Of a DNA stretch of 64,000 nucleotides, positions 7,997 to 16,491 are shown piece after piece; within the stretch, counting starts at the first letter, position 1, and every line of letters begins with the position of its first letter. The position numbers and the translations under genes are program-made. This DNA is from Mesorhizobium escarrei (GTDB lineage: Bacteria > Pseudomonadota > Alphaproteobacteria > Rhizobiales > Rhizobiaceae), in contig NZ_CAKXZT010000131.1 of assembly GCF_935825525.1 (NCBI RefSeq), forward strand, positions 44,198 through 108,197, read 5' to 3'. The notes beneath the pieces were generated by a model, which was not told the DNA's origin, did no database searches, and saw nothing but the letters and a program-made list of their open reading frames with translations.

Positions 7997-8493
7997 CAGC
8001 ATCTCAATGCGCCCGCCCGATCTCCGGCGAAATATGCTCGCCCCCGACGATGACAAAATGCCATCCAGATGCGCCGGCGCGGCGGAAAGAAGCAGGATGG
8101 CGAGCAGAGTCGACATTGCCTGAGGATGTCACTATATAGCGGCGGCTTTGGCCACGTAGCCTAGGGTCGCGCAGCGAATGGCGCCGCAGACGTGCCACGT
8201 ATGTGACACTTTTTGTCATACAAATTGACTGGAATACCGGAAAATAACAAGTAGAAACAACGGCGCGATCCGGGACATGATCCCAGCCAACGGTGCCAGT
8301 CTCCTCAGGAAAATAGAATCTCCTCAAGAATTAGAATGTACTCCTTGAACCTTCGATGCCCGTCAGCCCTGTGGAGCTTGGGCAAGATCGGCTTGCCGGG
8401 TGACGACGACTCGGTTGGAATAGGAGCGTGCATCTTTTCGGGGATGCCGGCGTTTATGATTACCAACCGGCGCAGCCGCCAGGGAACAAAAGC
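7997..8493. other. Gene-free stretch before the DUF768 gene
   Basis: About 500 bases, less GC-rich around 8200-8340. An imperfect inverted pair, GTATGTGAC and GTCATAC, lies at 8199-8221 and could be an operator. No convincing gene was seen on either strand. A minus-strand frame ending near 8004 has no family resemblance and no good start. Confidence 0.4.
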
Positions 8494-8733
8494 ATGAGCG
8501 AACACGCGATCGAGTTCTTGCAGGAGTGGATCGGCGAAAAGGTCCACTGCCAGTCCTCGCCGGACAGGATCGAGAAGCAGGCCGAAACCCTCGCCAGAGA
8601 ATGCGCCGCCAAGGCGGCTGAGGCCGGCATACCGCTGGAGGATATCCAGGAAGAGGTCGGCGATATCAAGGAGCTTATCGCAACGAAGCTGGAAGAGGCG
8701 GCTGAGGAAGGAACGAATTCGTCTGCCGAGTGA
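8494..8733 (+). CDS. DUF768 family small protein
   Basis: 79 residues, acidic and helical, with the DUF768 layout: FLQEWIGEKV near the N-terminus, a central Ala-rich helix, then the GIPLEDIQEEVGD motif (about 46-58). The family is found mostly in Mesorhizobium, often in several copies, and its function is unknown. The ATG at 8494 (AGGGAA nine bases before) fits the family's usual length of 70-80 residues. It stands alone between long non-coding stretches. Confidence 0.8.
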   Translation: MSEHAIEFLQEWIGEKVHCQSSPDRIEKQAETLARECAAKAAEAGIPLEDIQEEVGDIKELIATKLEEAAEEGTNSSAE

Positions 8734-8818
8734 AATGCCGAACACGGCCGGGAGGCAACTATTTGCAATCTCAGCCAATCCTAAGCCCTATGCGATGCGT
8801 GTGACGCGCCACGCAGCC

Positions 8819-9955
8819 TTATGGCTCCTGCCTCGCGCCGAATTTGTCGTTGAGCCATGCCTTCGGCATGGCCGGCACGAAATTGCCGTCGCGCCCGGTC
8901 ATGTCGTCATTGGCGACCAGCGCATTGAGGATCGCTTCCTCCACACTCCCGATCACGGCGTCGAAGAACGGGTCGATGTCGGTATCCGGGATAAAATCGA
9001 CGCTGGCGATGAGGCCTGGCGGCGCCAGCGCCGCCTCGCGGTTGGCGGTCGAAAAGGCCAGGAAAATGTCGCCCGAGCTATGATAGCCGAAGCCGCCGGT
9101 CATGGCGACGCCGAGCGGCGCCCGGCGAGCCAGGCGCTTCATCTGATGCGGCAGCAGCGGCGCATCGGTGGCGACGATCCCGATGATTGAGCCCTTTTCG
9201 GCGCGCGGCGTGCTTTCGCGGATCGCCGGTTCGATGAGATCGGGCCCGGCGCGCAACCCGCGAATGGTGAAATTGCTCCGCTTGCCGAAATTCGCCTGCA
9301 CGAACGCGCCGACCGTGTAGCGCCGGCCGTGCCATTCGACGATGCGCGATGCCGTGCCGGAGCCTGCCTTGAAACCGAAGGCGATCATGCCGGTGCCGCC
9401 GCCGACGCTGCCTTCCTCGATCGATCCGCTGGTCGCGCCATCGAGGGCCGCGGCGACATGCTCAAACCTGAGATGGTGGCCGTTGATGTCGTTCAGGAAC
9501 CCGTCATAGGTTTCCGCCGCCACCGGCAGCGCCCAGCCGCTGTCGAGCGCGGCCGGCAGCACGCGCTGCATCCAGCGCAGCGTCCCGTCGCGTGAAACGC
9601 CGCAGGAATGCGTGTTGGTGATGGTGATCGGCAAATTGAAGGCGCCGGTCTCCTCGATGATGTGCGAGCCGGTCAATTCGCCATTGCCGTTCTGGCCGAA
9701 AATGCCGGCAAACACCGGTGTGGCCAGTTCGGCGCGCGGTCTGGGCAGGATTGCGGTCACACCGGTGCGCACCGGGCCCTTGCCGACCACCAGCGCACCA
9801 TCGCCCGAAATCAGCGTCGAATAACCGACCGCAACGCCAGCCACATCGGTGATGGCGTTGAACGGTCCGGGCGTGCCGTCAAAGCTAATGCCGAAGGCTC
9901 GCGCGCGCGGCCTGCCGGAAGGCGTCGTCTGGTGATGTGGATTGCCGGAAATCAT
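8819..9955 (-). CDS. P1/S58 family peptidase (DmpA-type aminopeptidase)
   Basis: 378 residues. The conserved DITDVAGV-like opening (NAITDVAGVAVGY, about 30-45), the TNTHS segment and the central EEGSVGGGTGM motif identify the DmpA/P1 family. In studied members the chain cuts itself before the Ser of the GSV motif, which then becomes the N-terminal nucleophile. They act as L-aminopeptidases, D-amidases or beta-peptide hydrolases. The ATG at 9955 follows the xseA stop by five bases; a TTG nine bases further out would overlap xseA. Cytoplasmic, with no signal peptide. It is probably transcribed with xseA, though no functional link is known. Confidence 0.88.
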   Translation of the reverse strand: MISGNPHHQTTPSGRPRARAFGISFDGTPGPFNAITDVAGVAVGYSTLISGDGALVVGKGPVRTGVTAILPRPRAELATPVFAGIFGQNGNGELTGSHIIEETGAFNLPITITNTHSCGVSRDGTLRWMQRVLPAALDSGWALPVAAETYDGFLNDINGHHLRFEHVAAALDGATSGSIEEGSVGGGTGMIAFGFKAGSGTASRIVEWHGRRYTVGAFVQANFGKRSNFTIRGLRAGPDLIEPAIRESTPRAEKGSIIGIVATDAPLLPHQMKRLARRAPLGVAMTGGFGYHSSGDIFLAFSTANREAALAPPGLIASVDFIPDTDIDPFFDAVIGSVEEAILNALVANDDMTGRDGNFVPAMPKAWLNDKFGARQEP

Positions 9956-9960
9956 GGCCC

Positions 9961-11526
9961 TCAAAACAGCGAGCCTTGACTGCCAGGCTCCTTGGCTTTG
10001 GCGGCCGGCTTTGCAATAGTTCTCGGTCTTGCCGCACCGCTGGTCGCAACCGCATCGGCGGTCCCGTCGGCGAACTCCAGCGAAAGTGCCAGCCCCGGCA
10101 CCACTTCCGCCGCTTGCTTGATCACCGCGCCGTCGGCGTCTTTCACCAGGGCGAAGCCGCGCGCCAGCACCGCCTTGTGCGACAGCGTCGCCAGCAGCCG
10201 GTCGGCCTGGGTCAGTTTGCCGCGCAAGCGTTCGAGCCGCACCGAAATCACCCGGTCCTGCCGCCGCGACAGCGCAGCCAGGGCATCTGCCTTCAATTTC
10301 TGCCGCCTTGCGAGCGGAGCCGGCGACAGCCGCGCCGCGGTGCGCGAAAACCGCGTTCGCCGCTCGCGCACGATGGCGAAGAACGCCGCTTGCGCGCGGC
10401 CAAGGTCGCGGCCGGCCAGCGTGCGGGCCTCGTTCATGCGTCGCGACAGAGTGGCCGGCGTCAGCCGCTGCGCCTGAAGCCTGGCTCGCTTGCGCTGGAC
10501 GCTGACGGACAGCGCCCGGCCAAGCCGGCTCGTCGCTTCGTCGAAACGCCGGCGTGGCAATGCCAGCAACTGGTCAGGCGAGGGCAGCGCCCGGGCGGCG
10601 GCACGCACCGCCTGGCGCTTGCGCTCGAAATTGCGCGACACCGCGGCCTTGAGCCGCGCGCCAAGACTGGCAAGCGTTACTTCGAGGTCGGCGCGCACGG
10701 GCACGGCGATTTCGGCGGCACCCGTCGGTGTCGGCGCCCGCACATCCGCCGCCAGGTCGATCAGCGTCCAGTCCGTTTCATGGCCGACGGCGGAGATCAC
10801 CGGAATGCGCGAGGCGGCGACGGCGCGGGCCAGCGCCTCGTCATTGAACCCCCAAAGGTCCTCGAGGCTGCCGCCGCCGCGCGCCACAATCAGCAGGTCG
10901 GGGCGCGCGATGGCGCCATCCAGCGCCAGCGCGTTGAAGCCGTTGACGGCGGCAGTCACTTCGGCGCCTGCCGTTTCGCCCTGCACCCGCACCGGCCAGA
11001 CCAGCACATGCAGCGGAAACCGGTCCTTGATCCGGTGGATGATGTCGCGGATGACAGAGCCTGTCGGCGAGGTGACGACGCCAATGACGCGCGGCATGAA
11101 CGGCAGCAAGCGCTTGCGGCCGGCATCGAACAGGCCTTCGGCCTGCAGCCGGCGCTTGCGCTCCTCCAGCAGCGCCATCAGCGCCCCGGCGCCGGCCGGC
11201 TCCAGATTGTCGATGACGATCTGGTAGGTGGACTTTCCGGGATAGGTGGTGAGCCGGCCGGTGGCGATCACCTCCATGCCTTCTTCGGGGCGGAATTTCA
11301 ACCGGTTCATCGTGGTCTTCCAGACCACGGCGTCGAGCCGTGCGCGGTCGTCCTTGAGGCAGAAATAGGCATGGCCGGAGGAATGCGGTCCGCGATAGCC
11401 TGATATTTCGCCGCGCACCCGCACATTGCCGAAAACGTCCTCGACCGTGCGCTTCAGCGCGCCGGAAATCTCGCTGACCGTGTATTCGGTGGCGTTGGTA
11501 CGTGATTCGGATGCTGCGTCGCTCAT
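9961..11526 (-). CDS. xseA: Exodeoxyribonuclease VII large subunit
   Basis: 521 residues. The N-terminal OB-fold (YTVSEISGALKRTVE, then VRGEISGYR) and the catalytic core (VIGVVTSPTGSVIRDI, then ARGGGSLEDLWGFNDE) are unmistakable. A long Arg/Ala-rich helical region follows. The enzyme degrades single-stranded DNA with the small subunit XseB, which is not in the window. The ATG at 11526 was chosen as the closest to the conserved start; in-frame alternatives lie at 11574 and 11586. It is divergent from the GGDEF/EAL gene and followed closely by the P1 peptidase. Confidence 0.95.
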   Translation of the reverse strand: MSDAASESRTNATEYTVSEISGALKRTVEDVFGNVRVRGEISGYRGPHSSGHAYFCLKDDRARLDAVVWKTTMNRLKFRPEEGMEVIATGRLTTYPGKSTYQIVIDNLEPAGAGALMALLEERKRRLQAEGLFDAGRKRLLPFMPRVIGVVTSPTGSVIRDIIHRIKDRFPLHVLVWPVRVQGETAGAEVTAAVNGFNALALDGAIARPDLLIVARGGGSLEDLWGFNDEALARAVAASRIPVISAVGHETDWTLIDLAADVRAPTPTGAAEIAVPVRADLEVTLASLGARLKAAVSRNFERKRQAVRAAARALPSPDQLLALPRRRFDEATSRLGRALSVSVQRKRARLQAQRLTPATLSRRMNEARTLAGRDLGRAQAAFFAIVRERRTRFSRTAARLSPAPLARRQKLKADALAALSRRQDRVISVRLERLRGKLTQADRLLATLSHKAVLARGFALVKDADGAVIKQAAEVVPGLALSLEFADGTADAVATSGAARPRTIAKPAAKAKEPGSQGSLF

Positions 11527-11640
11527 TGGCCGATTGGGGGGCGGTTGTTGGCCGGCGTCAAGGCCGTCGCTCATAGCTGGCGTCATAACCCGATCTTAAC
11601 CCGATCTGATGACTGTGCGGAAAAGAGAGTGGCAGGACGC

Positions 11641-13854
11641 ATGAGCCGTCGCCTTCAACACAGCCCATTAACGTTCCAGGTCACGCTGACGGTGATGGCG
11701 CTTGCCATTTTCGCGCTGGCTATGGTCGTCGGCTTTGGCTTTTACGCCGCTGTGCAGGCGGATAGCGTCTCGCTTGAGCGGCAGAAAATCCTTTTCGCCA
11801 ACGGCATGCGGGACCGGATCGCGGCGGTGGATCGCGAGCAGGAAAGCATCGCCATCTGGGACGATTCCGTCATCAATGCCAAGGCCGGCAACGAGCTCTG
11901 GATGGTCGATAACATCAGTGTCTGGATGTATTCCTACTATGGGCATGATCGGGTCTATGTACTGGATGCCGCCGATCGGCCGATCCATGCGATGCGTGAA
12001 GGAAACGTGCTGGCGCCGGCGAGTTACAGCGAGGATGAACCGGTTCTGTTGCCCACCGTCGAAAGGGTGCGCCGGTTGATCCGTGATCCGGCGAAAGAAA
12101 GCCTGGCCGGCGATCCGGTCAAATTGGCCGCAGGGGATCTGGTGGAGCTTGACGGAAAACCTGCCATCCTCAGCATCATGCCGCTGCTCCCAAGTTCCGA
12201 CCGCGTCATCCAGGCGCCTGGCAGCGAATACCTGCATATCTCGGTGGATTTCATCACCGACGCGCTGCTGGCCAAGATCGCCGGGCAATATCTGTTGGCG
12301 GGCGCCCGCCTGCTGCCGTTGTCGCAGGCGGTCGGCGAGGCTGCCATTCCGCTGGTCGACTCACGCGGCGTCATCCTGGCTTATGCCGGCTGGGATCAGG
12401 AGCGGCCCGGCAGCGCGCTGGTGCGCAAGGCAGGCCCGGCCCTGATCGGTGGCGCGCTGCTCGCGGCAGGTGTCCTGGCATTCCTGCTGCGCCGCCTCCG
12501 CCGTCCATCGTCGGCGCTACAGACCAGTCAGGCCGAGGCGCAGTATCTCGCCTTCCACGACACGCTCACCGGCCTTCCCAACCGGGCGCTGTTCGAGGAC
12601 CGGCTCCGGCGCGCTTTGCTCACGGCCAGTCACGAAACAGCCAAAGTGGCACTGCTTTATCTCGACCTCGACCGTTTCAAGCACGTCAACGACACGCTTG
12701 GCCATCCTGCCGGCGACGAGCTTGTCCGCCAGACCGCCGCAAGGCTCCAGCAGGCAATCCGCGAGGTCGACACGGTGGCACGGCTCGGCGGCGATGAGTT
12801 CGCCATGATCCTCATCGATGTTAACGACATCCGAGGCGCCGAAGATGTTTCGGAGGGTCTGCTTCAAAAGCTGCAGGAGCCGTTCAAGCTGGCCGACGAC
12901 CAGGTTTTTGTCAGCGCCAGCATCGGCATAGCATTGTCGACCGGTCCTGATGCCGATGCGGACGACTTGCTGCGCAAGGCCGATATCGCGCTTTACGAAG
13001 CCAAGAAGAACGGCCGCGGCCGCTATCAGGTTTTCGCCGGCGACATGGACGACCTCCTGTTGCGCAAGCGCCAGGTTGAGAGCGAGCTCCGCCTTGCCCT
13101 GAATGGCGGAACCGGGATCAAGCTTGCGTATCAGCCGATCTTTGCGGCGGACGGCAGCACGATCCTCGGTGCCGAGGCGCTGATCCGCTGGGGACATGAG
13201 GTCCATGGTGGCTTGCCGCCAGCACAATTCATCGCCATCGCCGAAGAACGTGGCATGATCGGCCAGCTTGGCAAATGGGTGCTGCAAGAGGCTTGCCGCT
13301 TCGCTGTCGGCACCGAATTGCCTTGGGTGGCCGTCAACGTGTCGCCGCTGCAACTGCGCGACGCCGGTTTCGCCGAGCAACTTGCGGCGGTCCTCGCCGA
13401 GACCGGATTGGCGCCAGGGCGCCTTCAGCTCGAGATCACCGAGGGCGTGCTGTTGGACAACAACGATACGACCAGGGCGGCTCTGGCCGCCTTGCGCCAG
13501 TCGGGGATCGCCATAGTGCTCGACGATTTCGGCACCGGCTATTCGTCGCTGAACTATTTGCGCCGCCACGCCATCGACAAGCTCAAGATCGACCGCTCCT
13601 TCGTGAACCTCCTCGGCCGCGACGAGAGTTCGGAGGCGATCGTCAGGGCGCTGGTCGATCTTGCCGACGCTCTTAACGTCGGCGTCACTGCGGAAGGCCT
13701 GGAGACCGAGGAGCAAAAGGCGCTGCTCGTCGCCATGGGCTGCCGAGAGTTTCAAGGCCATCTGCTGTCGCTGCCGCTGGAGCCGGCGCAATTGCTGCGC
13801 CTGGCCGGCCTTTTGCCTGGCAAGGACAACACGCCGGCAGCAGTTTCCGCCTGA
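11641..13854 (+). CDS. CHASE4-GGDEF-EAL cyclic-di-GMP protein
   Basis: 737 residues. A membrane span (about 17-38) and a second one near 265-285 enclose a periplasmic CHASE4 sensor domain. Next comes a diguanylate cyclase domain with intact GGDEF at 383-387 and an inhibitory RxxD site (REVD) five residues before it. The phosphodiesterase domain has EAL at 512-514, DDFGTGYSS and LKIDRSF. Both active sites look complete, so the protein could both make and break cyclic di-GMP in response to an external cue. The ATG at 11641 was preferred over one 96 bases upstream because the membrane anchor follows directly and the upstream part overlaps the divergent xseA start. Confidence 0.93.
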   Translation: MSRRLQHSPLTFQVTLTVMALAIFALAMVVGFGFYAAVQADSVSLERQKILFANGMRDRIAAVDREQESIAIWDDSVINAKAGNELWMVDNISVWMYSYYGHDRVYVLDAADRPIHAMREGNVLAPASYSEDEPVLLPTVERVRRLIRDPAKESLAGDPVKLAAGDLVELDGKPAILSIMPLLPSSDRVIQAPGSEYLHISVDFITDALLAKIAGQYLLAGARLLPLSQAVGEAAIPLVDSRGVILAYAGWDQERPGSALVRKAGPALIGGALLAAGVLAFLLRRLRRPSSALQTSQAEAQYLAFHDTLTGLPNRALFEDRLRRALLTASHETAKVALLYLDLDRFKHVNDTLGHPAGDELVRQTAARLQQAIREVDTVARLGGDEFAMILIDVNDIRGAEDVSEGLLQKLQEPFKLADDQVFVSASIGIALSTGPDADADDLLRKADIALYEAKKNGRGRYQVFAGDMDDLLLRKRQVESELRLALNGGTGIKLAYQPIFAADGSTILGAEALIRWGHEVHGGLPPAQFIAIAEERGMIGQLGKWVLQEACRFAVGTELPWVAVNVSPLQLRDAGFAEQLAAVLAETGLAPGRLQLEITEGVLLDNNDTTRAALAALRQSGIAIVLDDFGTGYSSLNYLRRHAIDKLKIDRSFVNLLGRDESSEAIVRALVDLADALNVGVTAEGLETEEQKALLVAMGCREFQGHLLSLPLEPAQLLRLAGLLPGKDNTPAAVSA

Positions 13855-13857
13855 TCC

Positions 13858-14808
13858 TTACCAGCCCGGCACGATCTGGTTCGGCTTGGTCCGCTTCATC
13901 TTCGAAAAGGCTGCGAAGTCGAAGCTTCCCGTCTCTTCGCCGAGCGGCACGGAAATATTGTCGAGGCTTTCCGAAATGTGACGGGCCAGCGCGTCGACGA
14001 TTTCCGGCCGCGACGTCTGGCCGCGCATGATGCCGATCCGGCAATCGGGCAGGACGCCGAACCCGTCGGCATCGCCCAGCACCCGCATGCCGGGGCGCAG
14101 CGCGCATTCCGGCAGCACCGAGATTGCCAGGCCGGAAAGCACCGCGGCGGTGATGACGGTTGCCGAGAAGCTGGTGAACAGGATGCGGTAGTCGCGGTTC
14201 TGCCGGTCGAGCACGTCGACCGCGGCCCGCCGCCAGATGCAGTTCGGCCGGCCGAAGGCCATTGGCAGAACTTCCTGTTCATGCGTCGCATGGTTGGCTG
14301 AAGTCACCCACAGCAGCGGTTCGCGCCGCACCACTTCCGACTGGCCGTGCGCGTCACTATGCGTCACCAGCGCCAGATCGAGATTGCCGCGCTTGATATG
14401 CTCGACCAGCCCCGGCGTCGGCTCGCAGATGACGGTCAGTTCGACACGTGGGTTGGAGCGGGCGAAGCGGGCCATGATCTCGGGCAGGAAGCGATCGGCA
14501 TAGTCGTCCGGGGTGCCGATGCGGATCGTGCCTTCGAGCCGCCGGTCATCGAAGGCGGCCAGCGTTTCCCGATTGAGGAACAGCAGCCGTCTTGCGTAGG
14601 AGAGCAGCCTGTCGCCTTCCTCGGTCAACCTGTTGGTGCGCCCGTCCTTTTCGAACAGCGGCTTGCCGATCCGTTCCTCCAGCCGGCGCATCTGCATGGA
14701 CACCGCCGACTGTGTCCGATGCACCGCTTCCGCCGCGCGGGTGAAGCTGCCGGTGTCGACGATCGAGACGAAGGTCTGCAACTGATCGAGATCGAGTGGC
14801 GCTTTCAT
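13858..14808 (-). CDS. LysR-family regulator (VtlR-like)
   Basis: 316 residues: winged helix at 1-65 (DLDQLQTFVSIVDTGSF, then QSAVSMQMRRLEERIGKPLF) and a two-lobed effector domain. The N-terminus resembles the VtlR group of Rhizobiales LysR regulators, which in Brucella control small RNAs and small DUF1127 proteins; this is from memory of the family and needs an alignment. The gene is divergent from a DUF1127 gene across 250 bases that also contain a palindromic repeat. Its stop lies three bases from the stop of the convergent GGDEF/EAL gene. Confidence 0.88.
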   Translation of the reverse strand: MKAPLDLDQLQTFVSIVDTGSFTRAAEAVHRTQSAVSMQMRRLEERIGKPLFEKDGRTNRLTEEGDRLLSYARRLLFLNRETLAAFDDRRLEGTIRIGTPDDYADRFLPEIMARFARSNPRVELTVICEPTPGLVEHIKRGNLDLALVTHSDAHGQSEVVRREPLLWVTSANHATHEQEVLPMAFGRPNCIWRRAAVDVLDRQNRDYRILFTSFSATVITAAVLSGLAISVLPECALRPGMRVLGDADGFGVLPDCRIGIMRGQTSRPEIVDALARHISESLDNISVPLGEETGSFDFAAFSKMKRTKPNQIVPGW

Positions 14809-14908
14809 CGGTCTTATCCATCACTGATGTTGATGCTAAAGATTAAAAACATTCGTTGGATAAATCAATCGGGCGATGGCAAATTCTCCATTGTCCACAT
14901 GAAGGCAA

Positions 14909-14977
14909 TGCATGTCGCCTAAAAGCTTGCCCTCGGGATCGCCGAGGTGGTCATCGATTTTAGGGCAACGACATGCA
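14909..14977. repeat. Palindromic intergenic repeat, family A copy 2
   Basis: The ends TGCATGTCG and CGACATGCA are perfect inverted repeats. Inside them are CCTAAAA and TTTTAGG, then a loop with CCCTCGGG. It matches the left half of the element at 782-888. It lies in the divergent LysR/DUF1127 spacer. Confidence 0.65.
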
Positions 14978-15061
14978 CCTTCTAAGTGGATCGGGACTGG
15001 AACGGCCGCTGTTGCCAGCGCCGATCACCCGTCTTCGCCCGTTTGAATGAAGGAGACTGAC

Positions 15062-15352
15062 ATGGCTACGTTTGATTTCGCCACCGAGACTTCGCGCATC
15101 ACGTCGCGTCCGGCTATTGCGACGCGCGTGGTCAACACCATCTCTAACGTATATCGCGCCTGGAAAAACCGCCGCGCCTTCTATCGCCTTGGCGAGATGT
15201 CGGACGCCGAACTCGCCGACATCGGCTTGACGCGCGCCGATCTCCACGTCGCCATCGACGTGCCGTTTGGCCGCGATCCAACCGAGAGGCTTCGCGTTAT
15301 TGCGGCCGATCGCACAGACACGATCGAGGATATTGCCCGCAAGGTGACCTGA
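15062..15352 (+). CDS. DUF1127 domain small protein
   Basis: 96 residues. The C-terminal half holds the DUF1127 motif (AWKNRRAFYRLGEMSDAEL then DIGLTRADL, about 36-65), a basic, Arg-rich module that in other rhizobia affects RNA and phosphate or stress physiology. The ATG at 15062 has GGAGA seven bases ahead. Single gene with its own terminator at 15445-15477, divergent from a LysR regulator that is its likely controller. Confidence 0.85.
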   Translation: MATFDFATETSRITSRPAIATRVVNTISNVYRAWKNRRAFYRLGEMSDAELADIGLTRADLHVAIDVPFGRDPTERLRVIAADRTDTIEDIARKVT

Positions 15353-15444
15353 TCGGGCTGGTGGCGCGCCCTTGGGGCGCACGGCGCTATAGGATTTCGC
15401 AGGCTCCCACTCCCTGCCGGTTCCCCGCCGGCCCGCCTGCACGC

Positions 15445-15477
15445 TGCCCGGTCCTCCCAAGGATCGGGCATTTTTTT
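15445..15477 (+). terminator. Intrinsic terminator after the DUF1127 gene
   Basis: TGCCCG-G-TCC pairs with GGA-T-CGGGCA across a six-base loop and is followed by seven Ts. Confidence 0.8.
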
Positions 15478-15516
15478 GGGTGGCGCTCAAGATCAGGTTG
15501 CGGCCGCCTGATCGGT

Positions 15517-16374
15517 TTAGCGCCGTTCCATGCCTCGCTTGAACTGATCGAAGATAGATTCCATGCCCTTCTGGTAATCGTCACGCTGCTGCGCGCCCGC
15601 CTCGAACATCTTGCCGAACAAATCGTCGAACGGATTGCGTGGCCTGCCGCTCGGATTGGTCTGCGGCTGCGGCGCCTGGCGCTGCGGCTGTTGCGCGCCG
15701 CCGCCGAACATATCCTGCAGCACCTTGCCGAGCGGATTGTCGCCATAGGGGCTTGATGTCTGCTGCGGCTGCTGCGTGCCGCCGAACATGTCCTGCAGCA
15801 CCTTGCCGAACGGATTGTCCATCGGGCCGGGCTGCGGCGCCTGGCGCTGTTGCGGTGCCGGCGCCTGCGCGCCGCCGGCTTGCCGCATCATCTGCTCGAT
15901 GATCTCGCCGAGCGGATTGCTGCCGCCGCCGAATCCGCCTGCTGCCTGCATCTGATTTGTGGTCTGCTTGAACAGGCCGCCCATCATCATCGAAGCCACG
16001 ACCGGCAGCATCTGCTGCAAGATCTGCTGGCTGACGCCGCTCGCCTGCGCAGCCTGGCTGGCAACGGCGCGGGACAGGTCCTTCGAGCCGAACAGATGGC
16101 CAAGAATGCCGTTGCCTTCATCGACGCCCTGCGGCGAGAAGGCACGGCCTGCGTCTTCGAAATATTTCGCGTGCTGGCCGCTGGCCATCGCCGTCATGAA
16201 GGCGCCGAGCCCATAGGGGTCGGAGGTGCTGCGCTTCAGCCCCTGTGAAAAGGCCGGCAGCAGCGCCTCGACCGCCGATTGCGCTTGCTGCTGCGAAAGC
16301 CCGAACTGTTGGGCCAGGGCCTGCATGCCGCTGCCGTTCTGCGCCTGCGCCAGAATATCGAACAAGGAAGGCAT
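15517..16374 (-). CDS. DUF937 domain protein with Gln/Pro-rich repeats
   Basis: 285 residues. The first 130 form the DUF937 helical domain (MPSLFDILAQAQNG, then FGLSQQQAQSAVEALLPAF). The C-terminal half is low in complexity and contains two copies of NP(F/L)GKVLQDMFGG separated by Gln/Pro stretches, plus two degenerate copies (NPLGEIIEQMM and NPFDDLFGKMF). Function unknown. The ATG at 16374 has GGAGGAG seven bases ahead; the frame open further upstream reads through a repeat hairpin. The repeats look like amphipathic binding motifs, which is inference. Confidence 0.85.
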   Translation of the reverse strand: MPSLFDILAQAQNGSGMQALAQQFGLSQQQAQSAVEALLPAFSQGLKRSTSDPYGLGAFMTAMASGQHAKYFEDAGRAFSPQGVDEGNGILGHLFGSKDLSRAVASQAAQASGVSQQILQQMLPVVASMMMGGLFKQTTNQMQAAGGFGGGSNPLGEIIEQMMRQAGGAQAPAPQQRQAPQPGPMDNPFGKVLQDMFGGTQQPQQTSSPYGDNPLGKVLQDMFGGGAQQPQRQAPQPQTNPSGRPRNPFDDLFGKMFEAGAQQRDDYQKGMESIFDQFKRGMERR

Positions 16375-16422
16375 TGGTTTTCTCCTCCGGGAAATCCTCG
16401 TAGGAGAGCCTACCGCATCGGC

Positions 16423-16446
16423 CCGAAAATCGGAATCGATTTTCGG
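16423..16446. repeat. Short hairpin between the DUF937 gene and gshA
   Basis: CCGAAAATCG and CGATTTTCGG form a perfect 10-base stem with a four-base loop. The core resembles the CCGAAAA/TTTTCGG part of the family B repeat, so it may be a fragment of that element. It could also stop transcription leaving gshA. Confidence 0.5.
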
Positions 16447-16491
16447 AAAGCGCGTTTTTCCAGAGCTGTCGGCCAAGCCGATAGCAAACGG

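Noticed and set aside
8004..8327. Minus-strand 107-codon frame after the ABC operon
   Set aside because: No family match and a weak start. Its end overlaps low-complexity intergenic sequence; kept only as part of the gene-free stretch.
9937..11403. Plus-strand frame of 488 codons opposite xseA
   Set aside because: Arg/Gln/His-rich translation typical of antisense high-GC frames; xseA motifs are all on the minus strand.
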